Shown piece by piece: positions 1 through 13,055 of a stretch of DNA of 64,000 nucleotides. The stretch lies in assembly GCA_933228675.1 (NCBI GenBank), contig OW121740.1, positions 157,440,691-157,504,690 on the forward strand. The letters are read 5' to 3'. A model generated the notes under the pieces. That model was not told the DNA's origin, did no database searches, and was given only the letters and a program-made list of their open reading frames with translations. How positions within the stretch are numbered: position 1 is the stretch's first letter; every line of letters starts with the position of its first letter. Made by a program: the position numbers and the translations under genes. The stretch is from Stomorhina lunata (lineage: Eukaryota > Arthropoda > Insecta > Diptera > Rhiniidae).

Positions 1-1412
1 AGAAAAATTTTATACTGAAAATTTTCTATAAAAAAATTTTATTTAGTTGTTTTTACTTTTTGTTTTTTTATATTGAAAATTTTCAATGCAGAAATTTTTT
101 ACCGAAAATTTTTTAAACAAAAATTTATATCAAAAAATTTTCTATCGAAAATTTTCTATAGAAAAATTTTATATTAAAGATTTTCTTTAGAAAAATTTTA
201 TATTAAAAATTTTCTTTAGAAAAATTTTATATTAAAAATTTTCTATAGAAACATTTTGTATCGAAAATTTTCCATCGAAAATCCGCATATCAAAAATTTT
301 ATATAAATAAATTTTGTTTTGAAAATTTTCTATAGAAAAATTTTTTATAACGAAATTTTATATCGATAAATTTTTACAGAAAAATTTTAAATAGAAAAAT
401 TTTTACAGAAAAATTGTTTAACGCAAATTTCCTATAGAAAATACTTTTAACAATAATTTCCTATAGAAAATCTTTAATATAAAATTTTATATTGAAAATT
501 TTCTATAAAAAAATTTTATATTGAAAGTTTGCTATAGAAAATTTTTATATCAAAAATTTTATATAGAAAAATTTTAGATCGAAAATTTCCTATAAAAAAA
601 ATTACATAGAAAATTTTCTATAGAAAAATTTTTTTTGAAAAATTTTATCCATAGAAAAATTTTATATTTAAAATTTTCTATAAAAAAAATTATATCGAAA
701 ATTTTCTATAAAACTTTCTGTATCGAAAATTTGCTATCGAAAACATATATATTGAAAATTTTCTATAGAAAATTTTTATATCAAAAAAATTTGTATAAAA
801 AAATTTTATATCGAAAATTTTCTATAAAAAAATTTTATATTAAAAATTTTCTTTAGAAAAATTTTATATTTAATTTTCTATAGAAACATTTTATATCGAA
901 AAAAATTTAATATCAAAAATTTTTATATCGAAAAATTTTATATCGAAAATTTTCGATAGAAAAAAGGTTTAGGAAAAATTTTTTTAGAAGAATTTTATAT
1001 TGAAAATTTTCTATAGAAAAATTTTATATTGAAAATTTTCTATAGAAAATTTTTATATCAAAAAAAGAAAAGAAAAATTTTAGATCGAAAAAAAAATTTA
1101 TGTAGAAAATTTTATAGAAAAATTTTCTACAGAAAAATTTTGTATCGATAATTTTCTATAGACAAATTTTTTAACGAAGATTTTCTATAAAAATTTTTTT
1201 TTAACAAAAAATTATCTTTGGAAAATTTTTTTAACGAAATTTTTCCGATAAAAAGTTTAATATTGAAAAATTTCTATAAACAATAAAATTTATATAAACA
1301 ATTTGTACATCGAAAATTTTTTACATAAAAGTTTCATAATGAAAATTTTCGATTGAAAATATTCTATATATTCTATAGAAAATTTTATATTGAAATTTTC
1401 TGTAGAAAAACT
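1..1412. repeat. AT-rich ~29-bp tandem array, palindromic unit (family alpha)
   Basis: Degenerate tandem repeats built from ATCGAAAATTTT plus CTATAGAAAAATTTTAT. The unit is nearly its own reverse complement (AAAATTTT cores, CTATAG and TATCGATA-like centres), so strand cannot be assigned. Copies differ by many substitutions and one-base indels, so the array is old or poorly homogenised. The same unit recurs at 45451-46015 and 57160-58300. The array runs off the left edge of the window. Open frames inside it, such as 635-856, are low-complexity Lys/Phe/Ile translations and not genes. Confidence 0.9.
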
Positions 1413-2639
1413 CTTAATACTGTAAAACTTCTTAAACTTAAATTGTCCTAATACCTACAATTAAAGCAATATTTTTTAAAAACCCTATTTTGCGTCATAA
1501 GCCAATTTTAACCGATTTACGCAATAAGCTTATCGAATCAAAGACTTAATTCTCTGTTTGGAAATCAATTGAATGGATATTAGCAAAAACAAAACTCTTA
1601 TATTGCACCTGCACATGAAACCCAAAAAGTCTTTAGCAAATAAACAAAGAAAATGGTAGTGAAATGAAGAAGATTTTTCAGAAAAAAATCAAACGAAAAA
1701 TTCAATGTAATTGAGTGAATCCTGTGAAATGTTCAATGTTCAATGTGCATTTTATGGCAAACATCAACAATATCATTGGCATCATCAACATCATCGTCGT
1801 CGTCATCGTCATCATCATCAGTTACATTTGGTAACGTCAGCAGCTGCTGCTGAGGCATCATCAAGCCAATCAACAGATTGTAACACGAAAAATCATAAAA
1901 GCTTGGAATAAAAAACATAGAAAATGTTATTTTCCAATAAAAACCATTTAGAATGATGTATTTGGAATTAAGTAAGAGCCTTTTACATTATAAGTAAGCA
2001 AATAACGAAGTGAGATGACTTTGCACCCTAAAGATGGTAGAATCTAGTTATTAGCATATTTTTGCTTAAAACTTTTTGACTCGAACAAAACTGGAAAATT
2101 AAGACTTTCAGCTCAAACAATATTTTTTCTTATGTCTCTTTTTGTCTGCCTAATTTGTCCAATTTTCTTGTATTGAACTAAATTGACTGCCCCTTTCCTG
2201 GGTAGCATATGATTACACTTGTACAAATAAATCGTTGAAAGTGTAGAAATAAAAAAGTACTCGTAGCATGTAAGTAGTAAAACTGTTTACATCATGCACT
2301 TGTTCATTTGATTTGTTCCATCATCGTGTTCATCATTCAGACATCAGCAAAGAATAAGTCAGTCAATAGATGTGAGTTACTGGAATACTTATATATTTTG
2401 AACATTCACGTTTATTACTTATCAAAAAATACCCAACAGTTTTAAGAAAGGAAGATTTATCAAGAGGTTAATAATCCATTTATACTAACATCCAAACGTT
2501 TTTTCTAAAAAACTCCTTTCAAGTCTACTTCATGCACTACTTAGGGTGCAAGAAGTAGACATATGTACGACTTTTAGTCTAATGTTTTTCAAGTTAAGAT
2601 TTTATCAGAAGAATGAATATTAAAACCTTTTTTTTAAAT
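1413..2639. other. Unique AT-rich DNA, no supported gene
   Basis: No domain-bearing frame is seen. A short His/Arg-rich open frame (ATG at 1729, stop just after 1908) comes from CAT/CGT/CAG triplet runs. It could be part of a non-coding or 5' exon of an unseen gene, but there is no splice or homology support. The rest is ordinary intron-like or intergenic sequence. Confidence 0.5.
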
Positions 2640-5048
2640 TACCTTCTTTTTACAATAAGTAGCAACCGTGGTTCTTTTTACTTTAAAAAGTACTTTTACT
2701 ATAAGTAACAATAGTGGTTATTTTTACTATAAGTAGTACTTTTACTGTAAGTGGCAATCGTGGTTCTTTTTAATATAGGAAGTACTCTTATTAGTAAGTA
2801 TATAAGAAGTACTTTTACTATAAGTAGCAATCATGGTTCTTTTAACTATAAGTATTACTTTTATTATAAGTAGCAATCGTGGTTATTTTTACTATAAGTA
2901 GCAATCGTGGTTCTTTTACTATAAGTAGTACTTTTACTATAAGTAGCAATCGTTGTTCTTTTACTACAAGTAGTACTTTTACTTTAAGTAGTACTTCAAC
3001 TACAAGTAGTTCTTTAACTATAAGTAGTACTTTTACTATAAGTAGTACTTTAACTACAAGTAGTACATTTACTATAAGTAGCAATCGTGGTTCTTTTACT
3101 ATAAGTAGTCTTTTACGATAAGTAGTACTTTTACTATAAGTAGTACTTTAACTATTAGTAGTATTTTTACTATAAGTAGCAATCGTGGTTCTTTTACTAC
3201 GAGTAGTACTTTTACTATTGGTAGCAATCACGGTTCTTTTTTAATATAAGTAGTTCTTTTACTATAAGTAGCAATCGTGCTTCTTTTTACTACAAGTAGT
3301 ACTTTTACTTTAAGTAGCAATTGTGTTAATTTTGAGTGTAAGTATAACTTTTACTATAAGTATCAATCGTGGTTCTTTTTATTAAAAGTAGTACTTTTGC
3401 TATAAGTAGCAATCGTGGTAATTTTTACTATAAGTTTAACTTTATCTATAAGTAGCAATAGTGGTTCGTTTACTATAAGTAGTACTTTTACTATTAGTAG
3501 CAATTGTGGTTCCTTTTACTATAAGAAGTACTTTTGCTATAAGTAGCAAACGTGGTAATTTTTTTTAAAAGTAGTACTTTTATTATAAGTAGTACTTTTA
3601 CTATAATTAGTACTTTTACTATATGTAGTACTTTAACTATAAGTAGTACTTTTACTATAAGTAGCAATCAAGGTTATTTTTACTATAAGTAGAACTTTTA
3701 CTATAAAAAGTACTTTTACTATTAATAGCTATCTGATAATTTTTAATATAAGTATTACTTTTACTATAAGTAGCAATCGTGGTAATTTTTACTATAAGTT
3801 GAACTTTAACTATAAGTAGCAATAGTGGTTCTTTTACTATAAGTAGTACTTTTACTATTAGTAGCAATTGTGGTTCCTTTTACTATAGGAAGTACTTTTA
3901 CTATAAGTAGCAAACGTGGTAATTTTTATTAAAAGTAGTACTTTTACTATGAGTAGTACTTTTACTATAAGTAGTACTTTTACTATAGGTAGTATTTTAA
4001 CTATAAGTAGTACTTTTAGTATAAGTAGCAATAGTGGTTCTTTTACTACAAGTAGTACTTTCACTATAAGTAGCACTTTAACTATAAGTAGAACTTTTAC
4101 TAGAAGTATCAACTGTGGTTCTTTTTACTACAAGTAGTACTTTTACTATTGGTAGCAATCGCGGTTCTTTTTTACTATAAGTAGTACTTATAGTTCTTTT
4201 TACTATAAGTAGTACTTTTACTACAAGTAGCAATCGTGGTAATTTTTACTATAAGTAGTACTTTTGCCATATGTAGCAATCGTGGTAATTTTTACTATAA
4301 GTAGTACTTTTACTATAAGTAGCAATCTTGGTAATTTTTACCAAAAGTAGTACTTTTACTATAAGTAGCAATCATTGTTATTTTTACTATAAGTTGAACT
4401 TTTACTATAAAATGTACTTTTACCATTAATAGCTATCTGATAATTTTTAATATAAGTATTACTTTTTTAAGTCGCAATCGTGGTTCTTTTTACTATAAGT
4501 AGTACTTTTACTTTAAGTAGCAATCGTGGTTCTTTTTACTATAAGTAGTACTTTTACTATAAGTAGCAATCGTGGTTCTTTTTACTTGAAAAAGTACTTT
4601 TACTATAAGTACCAATCGTGGTTCTTTTTATTATAAGTAGTACTTTTACTATATATTATACTATAAGTAGCAATCATGGTTATTTTTACTATAATTAGTA
4701 CTTTTACTATAAGAAACAATCGTGGCTATTTTTACTATAAGTAGAACTTTTACTATAAGAAGTACTTTTACTATTAATAGCTATCTGGTTATTTTTACTA
4801 TAAGTAGTACTTTTACTATTAGTAGCAATCGTGGTTCTTAAACTATAAGTAGTTTTTTTACTATAAGTAGCAACCGTGGTAATTTTTACTATAAGTATTA
4901 CTTTTACCACGATTGCGGTAGTAAGTAGTACTTTTACTATATGTAGCAAACGTGGTTATTTTTACTATAAGTAGTAATAGTGGTTCGTTTTACTATAAGT
5001 ACCAATCGTGGTATTTTTTCGATAAGAAGTACTTTTACTACAAATAAA
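2640..5048. repeat. Minisatellite of mixed 18-bp and ~25-bp units (ACTATAAGTAGTACTTTT type)
   Basis: About 2.4 kb built from an 18-bp unit ACTATAAGTAGTACTTTT interleaved irregularly with a longer unit in which AGTAGTAC is replaced by AGTAGCAATCGTGGTTC. The two unit types alternate without a fixed higher-order period. Single-base changes are frequent. Long frames on both strands (Val-Leu-Leu-Ile-Val-Lys type) are by-products of the 18-bp period, which is a multiple of three. Confidence 0.9.
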
Positions 5049-5838
5049 GCACATTACTATGCTAACCGCACTACATTCTGTGCATAAAGTGGACATATGT
5101 ACATTTCTTTACCCCTTTTTAGCCTTAAAAGTGCCAAATGAATTAAATACTAAAAATTGTATATTCTTTGATTCAATTTAAAAGCCGTCCCCACCTCAAC
5201 TGCAGGAATCATGCACAAATTAAATACTTACTATGAGAACGAGTATTTATGTAAAAATCAATCTTTATGATATTATTACAAAAAGTGATATCAAGTTTTT
5301 CTTCCTTTTCGTACGATTTGTTAACATTTGCAAAAATCTTTCTAATATTTTAGATTTTTATTTTTAACAGCTTTTTTCATTGTTTGACTGCAGTAATCGA
5401 AAATTGATTATTAGCTTTTGTTAGAAAATTAAAATGCTTTTTGTTTGAATTGTAAATGATAATTAGTTTTTGAAAGTGTTTTCATAAAAAACATTATTTT
5501 TGTGTATTCATCGTGGATTAGAGGGAATTAGATTCAATTTTTAATTTTAAACTTTTTGCTTTAAAGAGTCCAACTCCCAAACGGAACAAAGGCAATAGTA
5601 AGTATTTATAGACTCTAATTTTCAATTGAAGGTCCTCAAAGAGTATATTTTTCAAAAGAAGGATTCAGGATAAACATTTTCTAAAAGTAGGTTAGACTCT
5701 AAAAAATTTTTTATGGAATAATTTTTATATCAACATTTTTACAATATATGCTGGTTTTTTATGTAATTTCTAAAAAAAAAATTATGGGCATACAAAATTC
5801 CAGAGTAAATTAAGTGCAGGTATTGTGGTATACCGACT
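5049..5838. other. Unique AT-rich DNA, nothing recognised
   Basis: Non-repetitive AT-rich sequence between two arrays. No coding frame, RNA gene or mobile-element end was recognised. Confidence 0.6.
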
Positions 5839-7985
5839 TGTTTTTAAATTGACAAAAAAAATTTATATGAAAATTTTCCATAAAAAATGTTTATGTGAAA
5901 ATTTTTCCATAAAAAATTTTTATATGAAAACTTTTCCATTAAAAATTTGTATATAAAAATTTCTACATGAAAATTTTTCCATAAAAAATTTGTATATGAA
6001 AATTTTTCCATAAAAATTTTTATATGAAAATTTTTATATAAAAAATTCTACATGAAATTTTTTCCATTTAAAATTTTTATATGAAAATTTTTTCATAAAA
6101 AATTTTTATGTGAAAATTTTTTCATAAAAAATTTTTATGTGAAAATTTTTATATAAAAATTTTTATGTCAAAATTTTTTCATAAAAAATTTGTATGTGAA
6201 AAATTTTTGATAAAAAATTTTTATATAAAAATTTCTACATAAAAATTTTTCCATAAAAAATTTTTATATGAAAATTTTTAAATAAAAAATTTATATGAAA
6301 ATTTTTTCATAAAAAATTATTATGTGAAAATTTTTTCATAAAAAATTATCGATAAAATAATTATATATATAAATTTCTACATGAAAATTTTTCCATAAAA
6401 AAATTTGTATATGAAAATTTTTCCATAAAAAATTTGTATATGAAAATTTTTCCTTAAAAAATTTTTATGTGAAAACTTTTCCATTAAAAATTTTTATATG
6501 AAAACCTTTCCATCAAAAATTTCTATATGAAAATTTTTCCATAAAAAATTTTTAAATAAAAATTTTTATATAAAAATTTTTATATAAAAAAATTTCTACA
6601 TAAAAATGTTTCCATAAAAAAATTTTATATAAAAATTTCTACATGAAAATTTTTCCATTAAAAATTTTTTTATGAAAAATTTTTTCTTAAAAATTTTTTC
6701 ATAAAAAATTTTAATATGAAAATTTTTCCATAAAAAATTTTTATATGAAAATTTTTTCATAAAAAATTTTTATATGAAAATTTCTCCATTAAAAATTTTT
6801 ATATGAAAATTTTTCCATAAAAAATTTTTATATGAAAATTTTTCAATAAAAAACGTTTATATAAAAATTGTTATATTAAAATTCTTGCATAAAAATTATT
6901 TATGAAAAATTTTCCATAAAAAATTTTTCCATAAGAAATTTTTCCATAAAAATTTGTACATGAAAGCTTTTCAATAAAAAATGTTTATATAAAAATTGTT
7001 ATATTTAAATTTTTCCATAAAAATTGTTTTATTAAAATTTTTCCATAAAAATTTTTTTATGAAAATTTTTATATGAAAATTTTTCCATAAAAAAATTTTA
7101 CATGCAAATTTTTCCATAATAAATTTTTATATAAAAGTTTTTTAAAAAAAAAAAATTATATAAAAATTTTTATTTAAAAAATTTGTATATAAAAATTTTT
7201 TATAGCAAAATTTTGATCTAAAATTCTTGACCGAAAAATTTATATTTGAAATTTTTCGGTAAAAAAATCTTTAATAAAAATTTTTAAGAAAAAAATATTC
7301 TTATACATCTTTAAATAAAACAATTTTCATACAAAAAAGTTCAATAGGAAAATTTTTATATAAAAATTTAATACGGAAAAAATTTTAATAGAAAAACTTT
7401 CGTATAAAAATTCTTTCAAGCAAAATTTTCATACAAAAATTTTTGACAGAAAAATTTACATATAAAATTTTTCGTTGGAAAAGTTTTCGATTAATAAAAT
7501 ATTCAATAAAAATTATCTAGAAAAATGTTCTTAAAAATTTTTAAATAAAGCAGTTTTTATCCAAAAAATTACAATAGAAAATTTTTTTGAAAATTTTGCT
7601 TGAAAAAATTTTTATACGAAAGTTTTTCTATTAATAATTTTTCCGTATTAAATTTTTATATAAAAATTTTCCTATCGAATTTTTTTGTATGAAAATTGTT
7701 TTATATAAAAATGTATAAGAATATTTTTTTACTAAAAATTTTTATTAAAGATTTTTTTATCGAAAACTTTTCAAATGAAAAATTTCAAATATAAATTTTT
7801 CGGTCAAGAATTTTAGATCAAAATTTTGCTATAAAAAATTTGTTTAAGAAAAATTTTCTATTAAAAAAAGGTTGAATAAACAATTTTTCTATTGAAAACT
7901 TTTCAATAAAAAATGTTTATATAAAAATTTTTCTATTTAAAATTTTTATATGAAATAGTTCTTTTCAAAATATTGTATGATAATT
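5839..7985. repeat. AT-rich ~29-bp tandem array (family beta)
   Basis: Degenerate tandem repeats of TTTTTCCATAAAAAAT plus TTTTATATGAAAA. Most copies differ by several bases. The right third (from about 7140) decays into A/T blocks that resemble family alpha. No coding content. Confidence 0.85.
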
Positions 7986-8829
7986 TGTATATTGGATTGA
8001 TCTAAGTTTTAAGTAAATAAATTTTAGTTTACATGTATTCCAGAGGGTCTACGTAATGAGTTAAGTGTAATATCTGTTTAATATTATAAACAGGCACTTC
8101 AATATTTTAAAATGAAACTTGAAATTTTCTTTTATTTCTGTAATACAAAAATTTCTTATGTAGTTTGCGTCACCATAGCATTGCAATAAAAGGCTCAATT
8201 AATGTCTACTCAATCAAACTAAAACCCCTTTCAGTTAATAACAAACATTTTTAAGATTTTGTTTTATTTTACATTCCAATAAAACATTAGAATCCTAAAG
8301 TTTTTGCCAAAGACACTTGGAAGTTTAAGTTCTTTGTTTCCCCAAATTAAGTTGGCCTTTTAATATCTTTCCTGTTTTGAAAAAGAAAAAAATATAAGAA
8401 AACTAAAATCCATATAAATTTTTATTATGACATATATTTTTCTTCAACTAAAAGAAAGAAAGACTCACACCGAAACAGTTTTCCATACACATATGTTAGA
8501 GTAAAGATGTATTTCCGTTTCACATAAATAATAAGGCGGTCCATTTTTTTGATTTAGCTCTAATCTATATCATTTAGTTCTAATCTACTTTTAAGTGAAT
8601 TTATGTTGCTCTGATATGTCAATTGAGCTTAATCTATATTTTCTCTATTTTATATCAATTATATCTGAAAGAATAAAAACAACCCACCCTAATACATATG
8701 TCTAACACAATAATCATATACGCGAGTTCTTATAAAACAATTCCCCTAAAATTGTCCAAAAAGAAAAAAATATCCACTTGCTGTTGCTTTTTTATTATTT
8801 TGTTTTGTTTTTATCTTTTGTTTATTTTT
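7986..8829. other. Unique AT-rich DNA, nothing recognised
   Basis: No frame, RNA or repeat structure could be supported between the family beta array and the F1 dispersed element. Confidence 0.6.
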
Positions 8830-8947
8830 ATACCCACCATCAAAAAGAATGGGGGGGTATATTGAGATTTTCATTCAGTTTGTAATTTCCTTAATATTGG
8901 CTCAAAAATAAAAAACGATATATATTCTGAATCCTTATGACAGAGCG

Positions 8948-8978
8948 ATGTCTGTCTGTCTGTCTGTCTCTCTCTCTG

Positions 8979-9064
<86 letters not shown>

Positions 9065-9065
9065 C

Positions 9066-9121
<56 letters not shown>

Positions 9122-9222
9122 GTCTGTCTGTCTCTCTGTCTCTCTGTCTGTCTGTCTCTCTCTCTCTCTGCTTGTCTGTCTGTCTGTCTGTCCGTCCGTC
9201 TGTCCGTCCTTCTGTCTGTCTT
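8948..9222 (+). repeat. (GTCT/GTCC)n microsatellite
   Basis: About 275 bases of TGTC tetranucleotides with scattered GTCC and GTCTC variants, inside element F1. GTCY microsatellites are a known feature of mini-me-type elements of Diptera. All six frames are open across it because no stop can arise from the repeat. The Cys/Leu/Ser/Val and Asp/Arg/Gln/Thr frames are not genes. Confidence 0.95.
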
Positions 9223-10195
9223 TTGATAGCACGATAACGCATAAACGAAAGAAGCTAGCTCACTGAAACTTAGTAGAAACATTCTTCATCTATGAGAACA
9301 TTTTGGTATTGAAATTGGGCAAAATCGGTTAACATTTTGCCATAGCTCCCGTATAACCTTGTCTAGACTAATCACTTATTTGCTAATAAATGACAAATTA
9401 TAACAGCTATGACGACAATTTGGTATCTAGAAGTTTTACATAACCACTAGGCAGCATATAAAATTTCATCGAAATCGGTTCACATTTAACCATATAAAAA
9501 ACTTACGGAAACAGCCTAAATTCCACCTGAAATTCACTTAAATGTCAATAAATGATAAACTGTAATAGCTTTGGCCACTTAATTTAGCAAAAGGAAGTCT
9601 TATCTGAATGCCAGCCAGTGTGCAAAATTTTGTCACAATCGGTCACCATTTGACCAAAGCTCCCATATAAAAAACTTACGAAAACACAAAAATACAAAAA
9701 GAAAAGTCGTCTGTCCGTCAGATAAAAGCACGACAGCTCCTTAACTACAAAAGCTAGAGAGACAAAATTTTACAAAAGTATTTGTGACACGTAACAAAAG
9801 TTGTGTACTGAAAATGGGTGAAATCGGTTCACATTTAGTTAGAGCTCCCGCCCCGCCCCGGGAAACACATGAATGTTGATAAATTAAGTACAATTGTAAT
9901 AGCTATGACAACTAAATTTAGAATAAAGAAGTTTTATGCAACTATTGGTCAGTATATCAAATTTTATAGGAATCGGTCCATAATTGACTATAGCTTTCAT
10001 ATAAAAAACACTCCCGGAAACCAAAAAATATTTAGCAAGAACCAGTTAAAAGCTATTTAATTAGAAACTGTGATAGCTATTGCCACTAAATTTTGCAAGA
10101 ATAAGCTCTATATATATAACAGCCAGTGTGTAAAATTTTGTTACAATCGGTCAACATTTGGCTATAATTCTTATGTATATATAACATCTACTTTT

Positions 10196-10552
10196 TAGAC
10201 CGTTCACCACCATGGGTGGAAAGGGTATTATAAAAGTTTGTGCTGATGTATGTAACGCATAGAAATATTTGTCTTAGACCCATTTTTTAGTATACCAATA
10301 GGCTTAGAATCACTTTCTGAGTCGATTTAGTGATGTCCGTCCGTCATCACTTTTGTACTCTTGTACTTGTACTCAAACTACAGGTCGCAATTCTAAAGAT
10401 AATTTGATGAAATTTGGCACAGATCATTTTTTTGATAATGGGACGACGAAATTCGTCAATATCGGTCCATTATTTATGGTACCTCCCATAGGTCCCACTT
10501 CAAGGAATTGATATATTGGCCACAAAAATCCATATTTTTTCATGAAACCTAA
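10196..10552 (+). mobile_element. Dispersed element F2, 5' fragment
   Basis: It opens with the inverted stem CACCACC-ATG-GGTGG followed by AAAGGGTATTATAA. It aligns to the complete F2 copy at 29932-30706 as far as the segment ending CATGAAA. It lies inside F1 and is cut off where the mariner-like coding sequence begins. A short GTCCGTCCGTC tract is present. Confidence 0.6.
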
Positions 10553-11640
10553 AACGTGTTAAAGTTATCCAGACTTATTTTGAAAATGGGCGTTCAAATC
10601 AAAATGCATATCGTGCACTTCGTGATTTTTTTGGTCAATTTGATCGTCCAAATGTGCGTACAGTCGCAAAAATCGTGGAAAAATTCGAGCAAACCGGGTC
10701 TGTAGAAGATGTGAGAACACCAGTGCATGCTCGTACAGCTCGTACTGCAGAAAATATTGCTGCTGTTCGCGATAGTGCGGCTGAAGAGCCGCCCACCTCA
10801 ACTCGTCGTCGTGCCCAACAATTGCACCTCTCACGCTCGTCGTTGATGAACATTACGCATAAAGACTTGCATTTACACGCTTACATGGTGCAATTGGCTC
10901 AAGAATTAAAGCCTCTTGACCATTCCAAAGCCTCTTGACCATGGCAAGAAATGGCAACAGTGGATGATCAATTTTCGAAGAAAATCATCTTCAGTGATGA
11001 GGCACATTTTCACCTAGTGGGTAAATGAGAATCCAAGAGTGATTGTCGTAAAACCAATGCACCCACAAAGAGTGACTGTTTGGTGCGGTTTATGGGCTGG
11101 CGGCATCATCGGGCCGTATTTTTTCCAAAATGAGGCCGGTCAGGCAGTTACTGTGAATGGTGTTCGCTATAACGAACTTTTTATGGCCAGAATTTGAAGA
11201 TATGAATATGTGGTTATGTGTGGTTTCAGCAGGACGGTGCCACTTGCCACACAGCTAACGAAACAATGGCTCTTTTGCGCAACAAATTCAATGGCCGTGT
11301 TATCACACGTAATGGCGATGTCAATTGGCCGCCAAGATCATATGATTTGACACCGTTGGACTTTTTTCTTTGGGGTTATTTGAAAGAAAAGGTGTACGTC
11401 GATAAGCCAGCAACAATTCAAGAGCTAAAGGATGAGATAATTCGGCACATTAACGGCATAGAACCTCCATTATGCCTCAGGGTCATCGAAAATTTGGACC
11501 ATCGGATGGAGGTGTGCCGCCGTGGTCGCGGCGCCCATTTGGCCGATATTTTGTTCCATACATAATTGAGTAATACCAATATATCATAATAAAATAAAAT
11601 TACAATAATTTCCTAAATAGTTTGTGTTTTATTCAAAATC
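10553..11640 (+). pseudogene. Dead Tc1/mariner transposase, DD41D (rosa-like) type
   Basis: Coding similarity begins at 10555 in the N-terminal DNA-binding region (a Tyr-Phe-Glu-Asn-Gly-Arg-Ser segment, then AYRALRDFFGQF) and ends at 11565. The three acidic catalytic positions can be found: FSDEAHF near 10988-11008, QQDGATCH with Asp at 11233-11235, and LDFFLWG with Asp at 11359-11361. Exactly 41 residues separate the last two, the spacing of the DD41D lineage (rosa from Ceratitis). The gene is broken: the first residues are missing, a 19-bp direct duplication (10908 and 10927) shifts the frame and stops it at 10938, a stretch after FSDEAHF is deleted with a stop near 11028, and a further frameshift lies near 11190. 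No terminal inverted repeats were located. Not functional. Confidence 0.8.
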
Positions 11641-11852
11641 AATATCGGCCCCTGAAATTTAAAACTACATCAACCGAATTTAGTCCAAAGGTTTTACCAA
11701 TAAAACCAATTAGCTTGGCGATTTTTCCAGTTTTGGTCCAGATTTTGAATTAGCTGCACCCTTGTACATATATGAGATCTGTTTCTAAATTTAACACAAC
11801 TTGATGGTGGGTATATAAGATTCGGCACAGCCGAATATAACACTCTTACTTG

Positions 11853-12604
11853 TTATTTGTTAAATCCTTTGGCTGCTGGTCTTTTATGAACTTCTGTTAA
11901 AAGTATCAGATATGTCTAATATGTGTGTGTGTGTTTGCCCGATTTTGTGTGTCGGTTAACTTACACATTCATACTTACTTGCACATATGGAAATGTAATG
12001 GACACATTTAAAGGGGAGCAAAAAAGAAAGATTTTTATAGAAATAAGAAAAAAAATATAGGTCCAGTAGGAATTGCATTTTTACCTTCAACTTAATTTCT
12101 CCTTTTTTCTTTATGGATTTTTTTTTAATGTTCATGTTTTTCCGTTTGTTTCCTATAAATTGCATGAAAATAACGGAAAAAGTTTCCTGTTTCGTTAAAT
12201 TGTTTTTTAATGTTAAATATACAAGAAGAAAAGCGAAAAATGTGCATATGTACGAATGTTTATCAAAGAGCAGATTTAAGAAATTTATCATAAAATATTT
12301 TTTTGATACATATGTATGTACTTATACATATACATATGTATGTACTTATACATATACAATTATAATTTTTTTGATTTCATAGCCAAATTTTTCTTGCACA
12401 AAAAAGCTTTTTGGTGTTCCACTGTCTCTTTCAAAAGCTTACAAGCGTAAAAAAGTTTATAACAGTCCATTTTAAAATACTTTTTAACATTATATAAAAA
12501 GAGCTTTTAAAAAATATTGTATCGTACGAAACATTATTAAGGCAAACAAAAGCTTTTTTAACATCTGTTTAACAGGCGAATAAAAAATCATATAAATTTC
12601 TAAT
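11853..12604. other. Unique AT-rich DNA with one 24-bp direct duplication
   Basis: No gene is supported. The frames at 11956-12291 and 12113-12382 are Lys/Phe-rich AT-run translations. At 12309-12356 a 24-bp CATATGTATGTACTT... unit is present twice in tandem. Confidence 0.5.
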
Positions 12605-13055
12605 CTAAATAATACACAGCCCGACAAAATGAAAACTTTTTTTGGTGCTTTAGATTTCTTAGTCGGCTTGTATACATCTAGGATAGTATTCGAGATATTA
12701 CTTTTTTAATAAAACTACCTTGTCACGCGATTTATAGTAACGTAACTTATAAACGGTTCGTTCTATTCAATAAAAATAAAAAAACCGAACTTTGGCTACA
12801 ATATTATCTTTATGCTGCATTAACATTATTTTGATTCTATGGAGTAGTTTCGGAGATATCACTCAACTTTGGATAGAACAATTTTTTGTATACATTTTTT
12901 ATTTTTCAAAAAATCATAAAAGAAATAGAAAAGACAGCAAATTTTATGTTAGTTTCCTTCAGTCATATAGGAAAATATGTTACGCATATAGCAAGATATA
13001 TCTTGTAAAAATCCATCCAAAACCGCGGTTTTTATTCAAAATAAAGTAACTCTAT
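12605..13055 (+). repeat. Dispersed repeat F4, single arm
   Basis: About 450 bases containing landmarks such as ATTATCTTTATGCTGCATTA and GGAGTAGTTTCGGAGATAT. The same sequence in reverse complement lies in PKD intron 4 (within 56540-56990), and a diverged sister arm is at 14520-14760. No coding capacity. Its class is not recognised. Confidence 0.65.

Larger units (their letters stand above)
8830..11852 (+). mobile_element. Dispersed element F1, Helentron-associated (HINE/mini-me) style, interrupted
   Basis: It starts with a stem-loop (TACCCACCAT ... ATGGGGGGGTA, 8831-8862), carries a (GTCT/GTCC)n tract, and ends with the perfect 7-bp hairpin ATTCGGC-ACA-GCCGAAT at 11820-11836, followed by a CTCTTACTTGTT tail. 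A second copy of the same family lies inverted at 29083-29931 and aligns over most of its length (for example the repeated clause AGTTAGAGCTCCC and the tail hairpin). That comparison shows this copy is broken at about 10196 by a family F2 fragment and the mariner relic, and resumes at about 11655. Non-coding, subterminal hairpins and (GTCY)n tracts are traits described for dipteran mini-me/DINE-1-like non-autonomous rolling-circle elements. The family assignment is inference. Confidence 0.55.

Noticed and set aside
1711..1911. 66-residue His/Arg-rich frame
   Set aside because: It starts at a non-ATG codon, arises from CAT/CGT/CAG triplet runs, and has no family resemblance, splice signal or leader.
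8871..9282. Several Asp/Arg/Gln/Thr-rich and Cys/Leu/Ser/Val-rich frames
   Set aside because: All derive from the (GTCT)n microsatellite, which cannot encode a stop in any frame.
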